Source: Nitratireductor soli (GTDB lineage Bacteria > Pseudomonadota > Alphaproteobacteria > Rhizobiales > Rhizobiaceae). From it: a DNA stretch of 61,244 nucleotides. Within the stretch, counting starts at the first letter, position 1; each line of letters begins with the position of its first letter. Of this stretch, positions 17,761 to 26,523 are shown in pieces. Below the pieces are notes generated by a model that made no database searches, had not been told where the DNA came from, and saw only the letters and a list, made by a program, of their open reading frames with translations. Location of the stretch: contig NZ_LFVY01000024.1 of the NCBI RefSeq assembly GCF_001050155.1, forward strand, positions 1 to 61,244, in the 5' to 3' direction. Both the position numbers and the translations under genes were made by a program.

Positions 17761-19079
17761 CCAATCTCGAAATGGGCCTGTGGTCCTTCCCGCTGCTTCT
17801 CGTTCTCATCTTCCTGCGCATGCCGATCGGCCTTGCCATGCTGCTGTGCGGGCTGGGCGGCAGCTGGCTCGTCTTCGGCAATGTCGCGCCGGTGCTGGCA
17901 AAATTGAAGAACGAGACCTATTCGACCTTTTCCGGCTATTCGCTGACCATCGTGCCGCTGTTCCTGCTGATGGGCCAGTTCGCCACGCTGGGCGGCATGT
18001 CGCGCGCCCTGTTCAAGGCGGCCGAAACCTGGATGGGCCACAAGCGCGGCGGCGTCGCCATGGCGGCGGTCGGCGCCTGCGCCGGCTTCGGCGCCATCTG
18101 CGGTTCGTCCCTGGCGACGGCCGCCACCATGAGCCAGGTGGCGCTGCCGGAACTGCGCCGCTACGGCTATTCGGGGGCGCTGGCCACCGGCACGCTGGCC
18201 GCCGGCGGCACGCTCGGCATCCTCATCCCGCCATCCGTCATCCTGGTGATCTACGCCATCCTGACCGAGCAGAACATCGCCAAGCTGTTCGTCGCCGCCT
18301 TCGTTCCGGGCATCCTGGCGGCCATCGGCTACATGCTGGCCATCTCCATCTACGTCCGCCTGTGGCCGGAATCGGCCGGCACGCGCGCCCGCGCGCCCTA
18401 TGCCGAGCGCTTCCGCGTCCTGATCGATGTCTGGCCGGTGCTGGTCGTCTTCCTGGCGGTGGTCGGCGGCATCTATCTCGGCGTCTTCACGCCGACGGAA
18501 GGGGCCGCCGTCGGCGCTGCCGGCACGGGTCTGATCGCCCTGGTCAATGGCGGGCTGACCCGCGAGACCTTCGTCCAGTCGATCCTGGCGACGGCGACCG
18601 CCTCGGCGATGATCTTCTTCATCGTGCTCGGCGCCGGCTTCTACAATTCCTTCCTGGCGCTGGCGCAGGTGCCGCAGCAGATGGCCGCCTTCGTCAGCGG
18701 GCAGGGGTTCAACCCATGGCTGGTGCTGACCCTGATCCTGGTGCTCTACCTGGTGTTCGGCTGCGTCATGGATTCCCTGTCGATGATCCTGTTGACGATC
18801 CCGATCTTCTTCCCGATCGTCACGGCGCTGGACTATGGCCTGGGCGCCGAGGAATTCGCCATCTGGTTCGGCATCCTGGTGCTGATCGTCGTCGAGGTCG
18901 GGCTGATCACGCCGCCGGTCGGCATGAATTTGTTCGTGCTCAACGCGATGGCCAAGGACACGCCCATCTCCGCCACCTATCGCGGCGTGACGCCGTTCAT
19001 CATCAGCGACATCGTCCGCGTCATCCTGCTGACCGTCTTTCCGGCGATCTCGCTGGTGATGCTGCGCTGGCTGTATTGA
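17757..19079 (+). CDS. TRAP transporter large permease, DctM family
   Basis: A 440-residue inner-membrane protein with about 12-13 hydrophobic helices, the ion-coupled channel of the TRAP system. Conserved stretches include MPIGLAMLLCG near the start, GGTLGILIPPSVILVIYAI near the middle and VEVGLITPPVGMNLFVLNAM near the end. The likely start is a TTG at 17757 that overlaps the dctQ stop (TTGA) and has AGGGGG seven bases upstream. An ATG at 17772 is the alternative and would remove five residues. Length matches the DctM family (about 425-450). Confidence 0.92.
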   Translation: MTNLEMGLWSFPLLLVLIFLRMPIGLAMLLCGLGGSWLVFGNVAPVLAKLKNETYSTFSGYSLTIVPLFLLMGQFATLGGMSRALFKAAETWMGHKRGGVAMAAVGACAGFGAICGSSLATAATMSQVALPELRRYGYSGALATGTLAAGGTLGILIPPSVILVIYAILTEQNIAKLFVAAFVPGILAAIGYMLAISIYVRLWPESAGTRARAPYAERFRVLIDVWPVLVVFLAVVGGIYLGVFTPTEGAAVGAAGTGLIALVNGGLTRETFVQSILATATASAMIFFIVLGAGFYNSFLALAQVPQQMAAFVSGQGFNPWLVLTLILVLYLVFGCVMDSLSMILLTIPIFFPIVTALDYGLGAEEFAIWFGILVLIVVEVGLITPPVGMNLFVLNAMAKDTPISATYRGVTPFIISDIVRVILLTVFPAISLVMLRWLY

Positions 19080-19150
19080 GGAGCACGCCGCTTACAGCAT
19101 TTTTGCAGTTCCTTTGTGCGTCCGGAGACAGCACAGGACCCAAGCGTCCG

Positions 19151-19268
19151 CGCCTGCCCCTCATCCGCCTGCCGGCACCTTCTCCCCGTAAACGGGGAGA
19201 AGAAGGATGGCCGCAACGCTGACGTCCCCCTCGCCCCGTTTACGGGGAGATGGTAAGGGTGAGGGGCG
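19151..19268. repeat. Paired CTCCCCGT hairpins, dispersed repeat
   Basis: TCTCCCCGT/ACGGGGAGA forms a hairpin at 19181-19200. A second copy, CCCCGTTTACGGGG, follows near 19235-19250. The outer flanks CCCCTCA and TGAGGGG are inverted to each other, so the whole is a nested palindrome related to the element at 1533-1801. It lies between the convergent dctM and DUF442 genes. Confidence 0.6.
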
Positions 19269-19315
19269 GCGCGACGTTTATGTCGTGCACGGTAACTTGG
19301 AGAAAAGCGGAAACG

Positions 19316-19657
19316 CTACGCCAGCCCGCGCTCCTTGATGAAGCCGTAGAGATTGGCCGAGCGCGTGCCGCTGCGGCAATAGGCGAAGACAGGGCCGGGG
19401 AGTTCCTTCAGCGCCGCCGCCATGGCGGTCACGTCATCCATCGTCATCGCTCCGCTGACCACCGGCACATGGCGGAAGGCGAGCCCGGCTGCCTGCGCGG
19501 CCGCGGCGATGGAAGCGACGGACGGTTGCCCGGCATCCTCGCCATCGGGGCGGTTGCACACCACACTCTGGAAGCCCGCCATCTTGATGGCGGCGATGTC
19601 CTCGACGGCGATCTGCGGCGAAACCGCGTAATCGTCTGCGATCTGGCGAATGTCCAT
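19316..19657 (-). CDS. DUF442 / TIGR01244 sulfurtransferase-phosphatase-like protein
   Basis: A 113-residue protein of the beta-lactamase-hydrolase-like family (DUF442, TIGR01244), related to dual-specificity phosphatases and sulfurtransferases. The active-site loop is AYCRSGTRSANLY with the nucleophilic cysteine near residue 96, and the family start MDIRQIADDYAVSPQI is present. The start at 19657 gives that family N-terminus; an in-frame ATG at 19693 adds 12 unrelated residues. In other bacteria this domain is linked to sulfide oxidation and persulfide chemistry. It is the last gene of a minus-strand run after the FadB-like gene, 55 bases away. Its role in that operon is unclear. Confidence 0.85.
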   Translation of the reverse strand: MDIRQIADDYAVSPQIAVEDIAAIKMAGFQSVVCNRPDGEDAGQPSVASIAAAAQAAGLAFRHVPVVSGAMTMDDVTAMAAALKELPGPVFAYCRSGTRSANLYGFIKERGLA

Positions 19658-19712
19658 TCTTTGTTTCCCGTTTGCTGGGGTCGTTTTCGACAATGTAGGC
19701 GCGATCGGCTCT

Positions 19713-21785
19713 CTATGCGAGATCGGCGAAGCCGCCGCCGGTGAACGCCAATTGCCGCAGGATGGGAGCCGGCTTGAACACTTCCTTGCCCGTCTCGCCG
19801 TACCAATATTCCAGCCGGTCGACGATCTTGCCGATGCCGTAGCGCTCGGCCCAGAACATCGGCCCGCCCTTGGCGACGGGGAAGCCGTAGCCGTTGACCC
19901 AGACGACGTCGATGTCGGAGGCGCGCGCGGCGATGCGCTCTTCGATGATGCGCGCGCCCTCGTTGATCATCGGATACAGCGTGCGCTCGGTGATCTCCTC
20001 GGCGCCGACGGCGCGGCGCGCGACGCCGAGCTCGGCGGCCTTCGCCGCGATCAGCTCGGCGACGAAGGGATCGGGCTTCGGCGCGCGCGAGCCTTCCTCG
20101 TAGAGGTAGAAACCACGTTCGGCCTTCTGGCCGAAACGGCCGGCCTCGCACAGCGCGTCGGCGATGGGCGCGGTCAGGCCGAGCGATTGCCGGTGCTTCC
20201 AGCTGATGTCGAGGCCGGCGAGGTCGACCATGGCGAACGGGCCCATCGGCCAGCCGAAATCGGCGAAAACCCCGTCGACCTGCTCGGGCGTCGCGCCGGA
20301 AAGCAGCAGGCTCTCATTCTCCTCGCGGCGCGCCGCCAGCATGCGGTTGCCGACGAAGCCGTTGCACACGCCGACCACCACCGGCACCTTGCCGATGCGC
20401 CGCGCCAGCGCCAGCGCCGAGGCAAGCACGTCCGGCGCGGTGCGGTCGCCGCGGACGATCTCGAGCAGCCGCATCACATGCGCCGGCGAGAAGAAATGCA
20501 GGCCCACCACATCCTGCGGACGCTCGGTCGCGGCGGCGATCTCGTTGAGGTCGAGATAGGAGGTGTTGGAGGCGAGGATCGCGCCGGGCTTCATCACCTT
20601 GTCGAGCGCGCCGAAGACCTGGTGCTTGACGCCCATGTCCTCGAACACCGCCTCGACGACGATGTCGCAATCGGCAAGCGCGGCGTAGTCGGTGGTGCCG
20701 GAAATGCGCGCCAGCCGCGCGTCCTTCTCGGCCTGGCTGATCGAGCCGCGCTTGACCGAGCCGGCATAAATCTTGTCGATCTGGCCGAGACCGCGCGCCA
20801 GCGCCTCCTCGTTCATCTCGAGGATCTTCACCGCGATGCCGCCATTGGCAAGCGCCATGGCGATGCCGCCGCCCATCGTGCCGGCGCCGATGACGGCGGC
20901 GCTGTCGATGGGGCGTGCCTTTGTGTCGCGGGTGATGCCCGGCACTTTGGTCGCTTCGCGCGTGGCGAAGAACAGATGGCGCTGGGCGGCTGATTCTTCG
21001 CTGTCGCGCCGCTCGAGGAACAGCTCGCGCTCGCGCTCGAGGGCGGCGTCGAACGTCATGGAGATGGCGTTGCGCACGGCCTCGGCGGCCTTCAGCGGCG
21101 CTGTCAGGCCGCGCGATTTCTTGGTCGCTTCCTTGACGGCCGTGTCGAAGGCCTCGAGATCGACGGCAAGTTTCTCCGCGCGCTCGCGGATGTGCCGGTG
21201 CGGCCCGCCCTCGGCGATTTTCGCTCGTGCAAAGGCCACGGCATCCGCCGTCAGATCGCCCTCGGCCAGACGGTCGACCGCACCGAGCGCCAGCGCCTTG
21301 TCCATGCCGATCGGCTTGCCTGAAACGATGATGCCGAGCGCTGCTTCCGGCCCGACGAGGCGCGGCAGGCGCACCGTGCCGCCGGCGCCGGGGATCAGGC
21401 CGAGATTGACCTCCGGCAGGCCGATCATCGCCGCCTTGTCGGCGACGCGGTAATGGCAGCCGAGCGCCAGCTCCAGACCGCCGCCGAGCGCCGTGCCGTG
21501 GATGGCAGCGACCGTCGGCTTGGCGATGCTTTCGAGAAGCGCGATCAGGTCGGGCAGGCTGGGTTCCTGCGGCGGCTTGCCGAATTCGGCGATGTCGGCG
21601 CCGGCAATGAAGGTGCGCCCCGCGCAGGCGATGACGATGCCCTGGACCGCGTCATCCGCCCGGGCCGCCTCCAGCGCCGCAAACAGCGGCGCGCGCAGCG
21701 CATGGCCGAGCGCATTGACGGGCGGGTTGTCCAGAAGGATGACGGCAATGCCGTCCTCATGGGTGATCGTCACGGTCTCGCTCAT
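19713..21785 (-). CDS. FadB-like enoyl-CoA hydratase / 3-hydroxyacyl-CoA dehydrogenase
   Basis: A 690-residue bifunctional beta-oxidation protein. The N-terminal crotonase half shows the oxyanion segment GTALGGGLELALGCHYRVA and catalytic-Glu region GLPEVNLGLIPGAGG (residues about 100-135). The C-terminal dehydrogenase half starts with the NAD-binding VIGAGTMGGGIAMAL near 300 and has the catalytic HFFSPAHVM near 425. AGAGGAG precedes the ATG. It would hydrate enoyl-CoAs and oxidise the resulting 3-hydroxyacyl-CoAs. No thiolase gene is adjacent. In this operon with BKACE it may process the acyl-CoA that BKACE releases. Specificity for chain length cannot be judged. Confidence 0.93.
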   Translation of the reverse strand: MSETVTITHEDGIAVILLDNPPVNALGHALRAPLFAALEAARADDAVQGIVIACAGRTFIAGADIAEFGKPPQEPSLPDLIALLESIAKPTVAAIHGTALGGGLELALGCHYRVADKAAMIGLPEVNLGLIPGAGGTVRLPRLVGPEAALGIIVSGKPIGMDKALALGAVDRLAEGDLTADAVAFARAKIAEGGPHRHIRERAEKLAVDLEAFDTAVKEATKKSRGLTAPLKAAEAVRNAISMTFDAALERERELFLERRDSEESAAQRHLFFATREATKVPGITRDTKARPIDSAAVIGAGTMGGGIAMALANGGIAVKILEMNEEALARGLGQIDKIYAGSVKRGSISQAEKDARLARISGTTDYAALADCDIVVEAVFEDMGVKHQVFGALDKVMKPGAILASNTSYLDLNEIAAATERPQDVVGLHFFSPAHVMRLLEIVRGDRTAPDVLASALALARRIGKVPVVVGVCNGFVGNRMLAARREENESLLLSGATPEQVDGVFADFGWPMGPFAMVDLAGLDISWKHRQSLGLTAPIADALCEAGRFGQKAERGFYLYEEGSRAPKPDPFVAELIAAKAAELGVARRAVGAEEITERTLYPMINEGARIIEERIAARASDIDVVWVNGYGFPVAKGGPMFWAERYGIGKIVDRLEYWYGETGKEVFKPAPILRQLAFTGGGFADLA

Positions 21786-21834
21786 GCAAGCTCCTCTTTT
21801 GCTGTTGAATGCCGGCCTGCCGCCGGCGCGGGCT

Positions 21835-22632
21835 TCAGCCCTGCCGGCCGGCCTCGCGCAGGAAGGCGTCGATCAGCGCCGCCGTCTTGGCTGGCTGTTC
21901 GATGCAGGGCAGGTGCCCGGCATCGTCGATGATCTCGAAACGCGCGCCGTCGATCAGCGCCGCCAGTTCGCGCACCAGATCGGGCGGGGTCGAGCCGTCC
22001 TGATCGCCGACGACGCACAGGGCCGGGATCGTCAGGGCGCGCGTCGCTTCCGTCAGTTCGGCATCGCGCAGGGCAGCGCAGGTGCCGGCATAGCCGTCGA
22101 CGGGCGTGCGCGTCAGCATGGCCGTGTAGCCGATGAAGCCGGCATTGTCCGGCGACCGGTAGGCGGGCGTGAACCAGCGCTGCAGGATGCCGTCGGCAAT
22201 GGCCGCGATGCCCTCGGTGTTCACGGCCTCGATGCGGCTGTTCCAAAGGTCGTCCGTGCCGATCTTGTGGGCCGTGTCGCACAGGACGAGCGCCGAAACG
22301 AGGTCCGGCCGGCGCGCCGCCAAGCCTTGCGCGATCATGCCGCCGACGGACAGGCCGACGATTGCCGCGCGGGCGACGCCCAGATGATCGAGCAGGGCGG
22401 CCAGATCGTCGACATGGTCGGTCAGCGCATAGGGCTGCGGTGTCGCCTCCGACAGCCCATGGCCACGCTTGTCGTAGAGGACCAGACGATAGTTGTTCGC
22501 CAGCCTGGCGGCGACCGCATCCCAGATGCGAAAATCCGTGCCGAGCGAATTGGAGAAGACGAGCACCGGCCCGTCCGCCGGACCGCGCACCTCATGGTGC
22601 AGGACAACGCCGTTCACGCGCGCGAAAGCCAT
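21835..22632 (-). CDS. PcaD-like alpha/beta hydrolase (3-oxoadipate enol-lactonase family)
   Basis: A 265-residue cytoplasmic alpha/beta hydrolase whose sequence follows the PcaD pattern: VFSNSLGTDFRIWD near the oxyanion hole, nucleophile Ser95 in GLSVGGM, acid in VVGDQDGSTPP and catalytic His in DDAGHLPCIEQP. PcaD opens 3-oxoadipate enol-lactone in the protocatechuate pathway, but no other pca gene is in the window. The gene sits instead in the BKACE/FadB operon, 49 bases before fadB. It may therefore act on a different lactone or ester. The family call is firm; the exact enzyme is not. Confidence 0.82.
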   Translation of the reverse strand: MAFARVNGVVLHHEVRGPADGPVLVFSNSLGTDFRIWDAVAARLANNYRLVLYDKRGHGLSEATPQPYALTDHVDDLAALLDHLGVARAAIVGLSVGGMIAQGLAARRPDLVSALVLCDTAHKIGTDDLWNSRIEAVNTEGIAAIADGILQRWFTPAYRSPDNAGFIGYTAMLTRTPVDGYAGTCAALRDAELTEATRALTIPALCVVGDQDGSTPPDLVRELAALIDGARFEIIDDAGHLPCIEQPAKTAALIDAFLREAGRQG

Positions 22633-22706
22633 GCGCTTGCCTCCCTATTCCGCTTCGAAACGGCTTCTGTATGGGAGAAGCCCGCCGCCCCGTCAATCGG
22701 CTTGCC

Positions 22707-23120
22707 TCACTTTGCCATGCGCATGTCGATCGGGCCGTTGAGCGAATTGCTGACCGTGCAGCGTGCCTTGGCCCGCTTGATCAACTCGGCCGATTGCTCG
22801 GCGTCGGGCACCGTGTCGAGCGTGACGACGGCCGTGTAGCTGCCGACCCGGTCGGGCAGGTCTTCCGCCTTCCTTGCGCCGACCTCGACGGACACCGTGC
22901 CGACGTCGATCTTCATCTCCTGGGCCGCGTGGTGGAACGACAGGGCGAGGCAGGCGCCGAGCGCCGAAACGAGAAAATCCACCGGGGTCCCGGCGTCTTC
23001 CGTGCCGGGCGAGGTGATGGCGACGGTCTGGTTCGGCGCGGTGGCCACGTGGATGATCTTGCCGGGGCCGATCGCCGTGGTGTAGGGGCCGTAGGTCTTC
23101 GGTTTGATGCGGATGGCCAT
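22707..23120 (-). CDS. OsmC-family peroxiredoxin-like protein
   Basis: A 137-residue OsmC/Ohr-superfamily protein. Both redox cysteines are present, Cys57 in LGACLALSFHH and Cys121 in ARCTVSNSL, which fits thiol-dependent reduction of organic hydroperoxides. There is no signal peptide. The length equals typical OsmC proteins. It lies between BKACE and the PcaD-like gene on the minus strand, with gaps of 98 and 74 bases, so it may be transcribed with them. A protective role against peroxides made by acyl-CoA metabolism is possible but not shown by sequence. Confidence 0.88.
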   Translation of the reverse strand: MAIRIKPKTYGPYTTAIGPGKIIHVATAPNQTVAITSPGTEDAGTPVDFLVSALGACLALSFHHAAQEMKIDVGTVSVEVGARKAEDLPDRVGSYTAVVTLDTVPDAEQSAELIKRAKARCTVSNSLNGPIDMRMAK

Positions 23121-23218
23121 GAGGGACTCCTGGGAGGGTGCTGGTCAACGACATCTAATGATGCCGTCGGGAGACGTCCACTGGCAGCGTGCCGGTGAGG
23201 GGGCTTTCCGGCAGGCGG

Positions 23219-24067
23219 TCACCGTCCGCGTCCGGGCGCGTCGAGGCCCCAATCGGCGCGCAGACCATCGGCGGTCTGCAGTCCCGTGCCGAGCCGCTCG
23301 AGCGCCTCGCCGACGCCGGCGACGATCGCCGCGTTGTCGGCGGCGATCGTGCCGTCGGCCAGATGCAGATTGTTCTCGAAGCCGACCCGCGCGTGGCCGC
23401 CAAGCAGGCCCGCCGCCGTGACGCAGGCCGCTTCGCGCGCGCCGAAGGCGCAGACCATGAAATGGGCGAAACGCGGCATCGCCGGATCGAGGAAGGGCAG
23501 GAGGTCGGCGGGGTCGGAGCGCTGGCCCTCCGTATAGCGGCCGAGCACGTAGAGGACGGGAATGTCGGGAAACGGGATCAGCCCGCGCGCCATCATGCCC
23601 TTCAGCTGCAGCGCCTCGTCGGGATGGTAGAGGATGATCTGCGGGGCGATGTTCTCCTGCCGCATGAAGGACAGGAAATGCGAGAACGCAACCTCGTGCG
23701 AGGCGTCGGGCACCAGCTCGCGCAAGGCCAGAGACGCCGCCTCCGGGCGCACCGCGCGCACCACCTCCATCTGCTCGGGAGCGGCGTAGCGGCCGACCGC
23801 CTCGGTGGTGATCTGAAGGATCATCCGGTCGCCGACCGCCTGCCGGATGGCGGCGACGGCATCGCGGTAGGCATCCGCATCGAGGACATGACGTCCTTCG
23901 GCGTCGCGCACATGGCAATGGATCATCGCAGCACCCGCATCGAGGCAGGCCGCCGCCGTCTCGGCGAGCTGGGCCGCCGTTTGCGGCAGGGTCGGGTGGT
24001 CGGTCCTGGTGCGCCGCCCACCATTGGGTGCGACGGCGATGGCGACGCGATGCACGGTTCCGGTCAC
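23219..24067 (-). CDS. BKACE family beta-keto acid cleavage enzyme (DUF849)
   Basis: A 282-residue TIM-barrel enzyme of the BKACE family. Known members join a beta-keto acid with acetyl-CoA and release acetoacetate plus a new CoA thioester; the founding one acts on 3-keto-5-aminohexanoate in lysine fermentation. The metal-binding His-x-His is visible as His50 and His52 in MIHCHVRD, with QITTEAVGRY near residue 85. The start is GTG at 24067, supported by GGAGG six bases upstream. It is divergent from a MurR/RpiR regulator and an aminotransferase, which could make its keto-acid substrate. The substrate is not decided by the sequence I can see. Confidence 0.9.
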   Translation of the reverse strand: MTGTVHRVAIAVAPNGGRRTRTDHPTLPQTAAQLAETAAACLDAGAAMIHCHVRDAEGRHVLDADAYRDAVAAIRQAVGDRMILQITTEAVGRYAAPEQMEVVRAVRPEAASLALRELVPDASHEVAFSHFLSFMRQENIAPQIILYHPDEALQLKGMMARGLIPFPDIPVLYVLGRYTEGQRSDPADLLPFLDPAMPRFAHFMVCAFGAREAACVTAAGLLGGHARVGFENNLHLADGTIAADNAAIVAGVGEALERLGTGLQTADGLRADWGLDAPGRGR

Positions 24068-24100
24068 GAAAATCCTCCGATCGTTGCATTCAAATTAATA

Positions 24101-24118
24101 ATGCAACATATGTTGCAT
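24101..24118. promoter_or_regulatory. Perfect 18-bp palindromic operator between BKACE and murR-like genes
   Basis: ATGCAACATATGTTGCAT is an exact palindrome in the 81-base gap between two divergent genes. Further half-sites TTGCAT (24084-24089) and GCATTGCA (24120-24127) lie on each side. The position and symmetry suit a dimeric regulator acting on both promoters; the adjacent MurR/RpiR protein is the obvious candidate. Confidence 0.8.
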
Positions 24119-24148
24119 AAGCATTGCACTCCGTCTAGGATGCATTTC

Positions 24149-25054
24149 ATGGACCGCGCCGCTCTCGCAGACCACATCACCCGCTCTTTCGGCGACCTTC
24201 CCGGGCAATTGGGGACGGCGGCGCGCTACGTGCTCGACAACCCCGGCGACGTGGCGCTGCTGTCGATGCGCGAACAGGCGCGCCGCGCCGGCGTCCAGCC
24301 CTGGACCATGACCAGGCTCGCCAAGCGGCTCGGCCTCGACGGCTACGAGGAACTGCGCCAGCTCCACGGCGAGGCGCTGAAGGAACAGGCGCTCGGCTTT
24401 TCCGGCAAGGCCGGCGCGCAGGTGGCGCGGCAGAAGCAGGGCGGCAGCCATGCGCTGGCGCGCGACATCGCCGCCGCAAGCGCCGCGCAGGTGGCGATGC
24501 TGGCCGAGGCGGAAACGCTGGACGCGCTCGCCGCTGCCGCGCGAACCATGGCCGCGGCGCGGCGCATCTATTGCTTCGGCCTTCGCTCCAGCCATGCGGT
24601 CGCGGCGCATTTCACCTACGCCCTTTCCTTCCTTGGCGAGAAGGCGGTGCTGCTCGATTTCGGCGCCGGCACGGGACTCGACGCCCTGAGGCACGCCGAG
24701 CCGGGCGACGTGTTCTTCATCGTCACCGTCGCGCCCTACACGCGCGCCAGCATCGAGGCGGCCGAACATGCCCGCTCGCATGGCATGAGCGTTGTCGCAT
24801 TGACCGACAGCCCGATTTCGCCGCTTGCCGGTCTCGCCGACCGCGTCATCCTGACGACCACCGACAGCCCCTCCTTCCTGCACGCCATGACGCCGGCCTT
24901 CGCCGCCGTGGAAATCCTCGCGGCACTCATCGCCGGTGAGGGCGGGGAGGCCGCACTGGCGGCCATCGGGCGGGCCGAGAGCCAGCTGGCCGCCCTGAAA
25001 ATCCACCTCCTGCAACCAGCGCCGCGCGCGCGCCGCTTCGGAAAATCGAGATGA
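24149..25054 (+). CDS. MurR/RpiR-family transcriptional regulator
   Basis: A 301-residue regulator with an N-terminal helix-turn-helix of the RpiR type (LLSMREQARRAGVQPWTMTRLAKRLG, about residues 40-65) and a C-terminal SIS domain (RRIYCFGLRSSHAVAAHFTYALS from about 140, SHGMSVVALTDSPISPLAG near 215). SIS domains usually sense phosphosugars, but several RpiR proteins near amino-acid genes bind other ligands. The ATG at 24149 has AGGA about eight bases before it; an in-frame ATG at 24140 is the alternative. It overlaps the aminotransferase gene by four bases. It likely binds the palindrome at 24101-24118 to control both divergent units. Confidence 0.9.
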   Translation: MDRAALADHITRSFGDLPGQLGTAARYVLDNPGDVALLSMREQARRAGVQPWTMTRLAKRLGLDGYEELRQLHGEALKEQALGFSGKAGAQVARQKQGGSHALARDIAAASAAQVAMLAEAETLDALAAAARTMAAARRIYCFGLRSSHAVAAHFTYALSFLGEKAVLLDFGAGTGLDALRHAEPGDVFFIVTVAPYTRASIEAAEHARSHGMSVVALTDSPISPLAGLADRVILTTTDSPSFLHAMTPAFAAVEILAALIAGEGGEAALAAIGRAESQLAALKIHLLQPAPRARRFGKSR

Positions 25055-26373
25055 CCCACATCCTGCATCGCCAGATCCACGCAACCCTGCCCGTCGCCGT
25101 TGGCGGCCGCGGCATCGAGCTGTTCGACGAAAGCGGCAAAGCCTATATCGACGCGTCGGGGGGCGCCGCCGTCTCCTGCCTTGGTCACGGCCATCCGGAC
25201 GTGGTGGCGGCGCTGCAGGCGCAGGCCGAACGGCTTGCCTATGCGCACACCAGCTTCTTCACCAACGAGCCGGCCGAGCGGCTGGCCGATCGGCTGATCG
25301 CCGGTGCACCGCAGGGCATCAGCCACGCCTATTTCGTCTCCGGCGGCTCGGAGGCCAACGAGGCGGCGCTGAAGATGGCCAGGCAATATTTCGTCGAGAA
25401 GGGCGAGCCGCAGCGCCGTGCCATCATCGCCCGCCGCCAGAGCTATCACGGCAACACGCTGGGCACGCTGGCCACCGGCGGCAATGAATGGCGGCGCGCG
25501 CCGTTCAAGCCGCTGCTGATCGACACGCACCACATCGACCCCTGCTATGCCTACCGCCATCAGGAGGCGGGCGAAAGCGAAACGGCCTACGGCCTGCGCG
25601 CCGCGCAAGCGCTGGAGGACAAGATCCTCGAGCTCGGGCCGGAAACGGTGATGGCCTTCGTCGCCGAACCCGTGGTTGGCGCGACGGCCGGCGCGGTGCC
25701 GGCGGTGGCCGGCTATTTCAGACGCATCCGCGAGATCTGCGACCGCTACGGCGTGCTGCTGCTGCTCGACGAGGTGATGTGCGGCATGGGCCGCACCGGC
25801 ACGATGCACGCCTGCGAGCAGGACGGCGTGGCGCCTGACCTGATGACCATCGCCAAGGGGCTCGGCGGCGGCTACCAGCCGATCGGCGCGGTGCTGTTGG
25901 GGCAACATATCTTCGATGCTTTCGCCAATGGCTCGGGCCTGTTCCAGCACGGTCACACCTATATCTGCCACCCGATGGCCTGCGCCGCCGCATTGTCGGT
26001 GCAGGAGGTGATCGAGCGCGATGGGTTGCTCGCCAATGTGCGGGCCATGGGCGGATACCTGCGCGGCCGGCTGGAAGCGCGCTTCGGCAACCACGCCCAT
26101 GTCGGCGACATTCGCGGCCGCGGCCTGTTCCTCGGCGTGGAACTGGTGGCCGACCGCTCGACGAAGGAACCGTTCGATCCGGCCCGCAAACTGCACGCGC
26201 TGGTGAAGAAGGAGGCCATGGCGCGCGGCCTGATGGTCTATCCGGCCGGCGGCACCATCGACGGCGCGCGCGGCGACCACGTGCTTCTGGCGCCGCCATT
26301 CATCATCGACGAGCCGGCCGCCGACGCCATCGTCGAGCGACTCGGCGAGGCCGTCGACGCGGCAACGGCTTAA
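25051..26373 (+). CDS. Class III PLP-dependent aminotransferase
   Basis: A 440-residue aminotransferase of the omega/aspartate class III family. The PLP-binding aspartate stretch is LLLLDEVMCGMGRTG and the Schiff-base lysine is Lys269 in TIAKGLGGGYQPIGAVL. YFVSGGSEANEAALKMA holds the cofactor phosphate. Such enzymes move amino groups from beta- or omega-amino acids or amines to pyruvate or 2-oxoglutarate. Its ATG overlaps the regulator stop. With BKACE opposite, the simplest idea is that it converts a beta-amino acid to the beta-keto acid that BKACE cleaves. The exact substrate cannot be told, since this class is very broad. Confidence 0.92.
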   Translation: MTHILHRQIHATLPVAVGGRGIELFDESGKAYIDASGGAAVSCLGHGHPDVVAALQAQAERLAYAHTSFFTNEPAERLADRLIAGAPQGISHAYFVSGGSEANEAALKMARQYFVEKGEPQRRAIIARRQSYHGNTLGTLATGGNEWRRAPFKPLLIDTHHIDPCYAYRHQEAGESETAYGLRAAQALEDKILELGPETVMAFVAEPVVGATAGAVPAVAGYFRRIREICDRYGVLLLLDEVMCGMGRTGTMHACEQDGVAPDLMTIAKGLGGGYQPIGAVLLGQHIFDAFANGSGLFQHGHTYICHPMACAAALSVQEVIERDGLLANVRAMGGYLRGRLEARFGNHAHVGDIRGRGLFLGVELVADRSTKEPFDPARKLHALVKKEAMARGLMVYPAGGTIDGARGDHVLLAPPFIIDEPAADAIVERLGEAVDAATA

Positions 26374-26404
26374 GTGTTCCGCAGGTGGTTTTTACGTTGG
26401 TGTC

Positions 26405-26450
26405 CCTTCGCGCGCCCCTCTGGCCTGCCGGCCAGAGGGGCGCGCGAAGG
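26405..26450. repeat. Perfect 20-bp-arm palindrome after the aminotransferase gene
   Basis: Bases 26405-26424 and 26431-26450 are exact reverse complements with a six-base loop. The core CTCTGGCCTGCCGGCCAGAG is the same tip motif found in the arms at 3070-3225, so this looks like a collapsed copy of that element. It could also stop transcription of the aminotransferase operon, though no T tract follows. Confidence 0.7.
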
Positions 26451-26523
26451 AACGCAAACGTACAAAGCAGCAATAAAGCCAGGCAACAGGGGGGAGAATA
26501 GCCGTTCGTATTCAAAATCTTAT

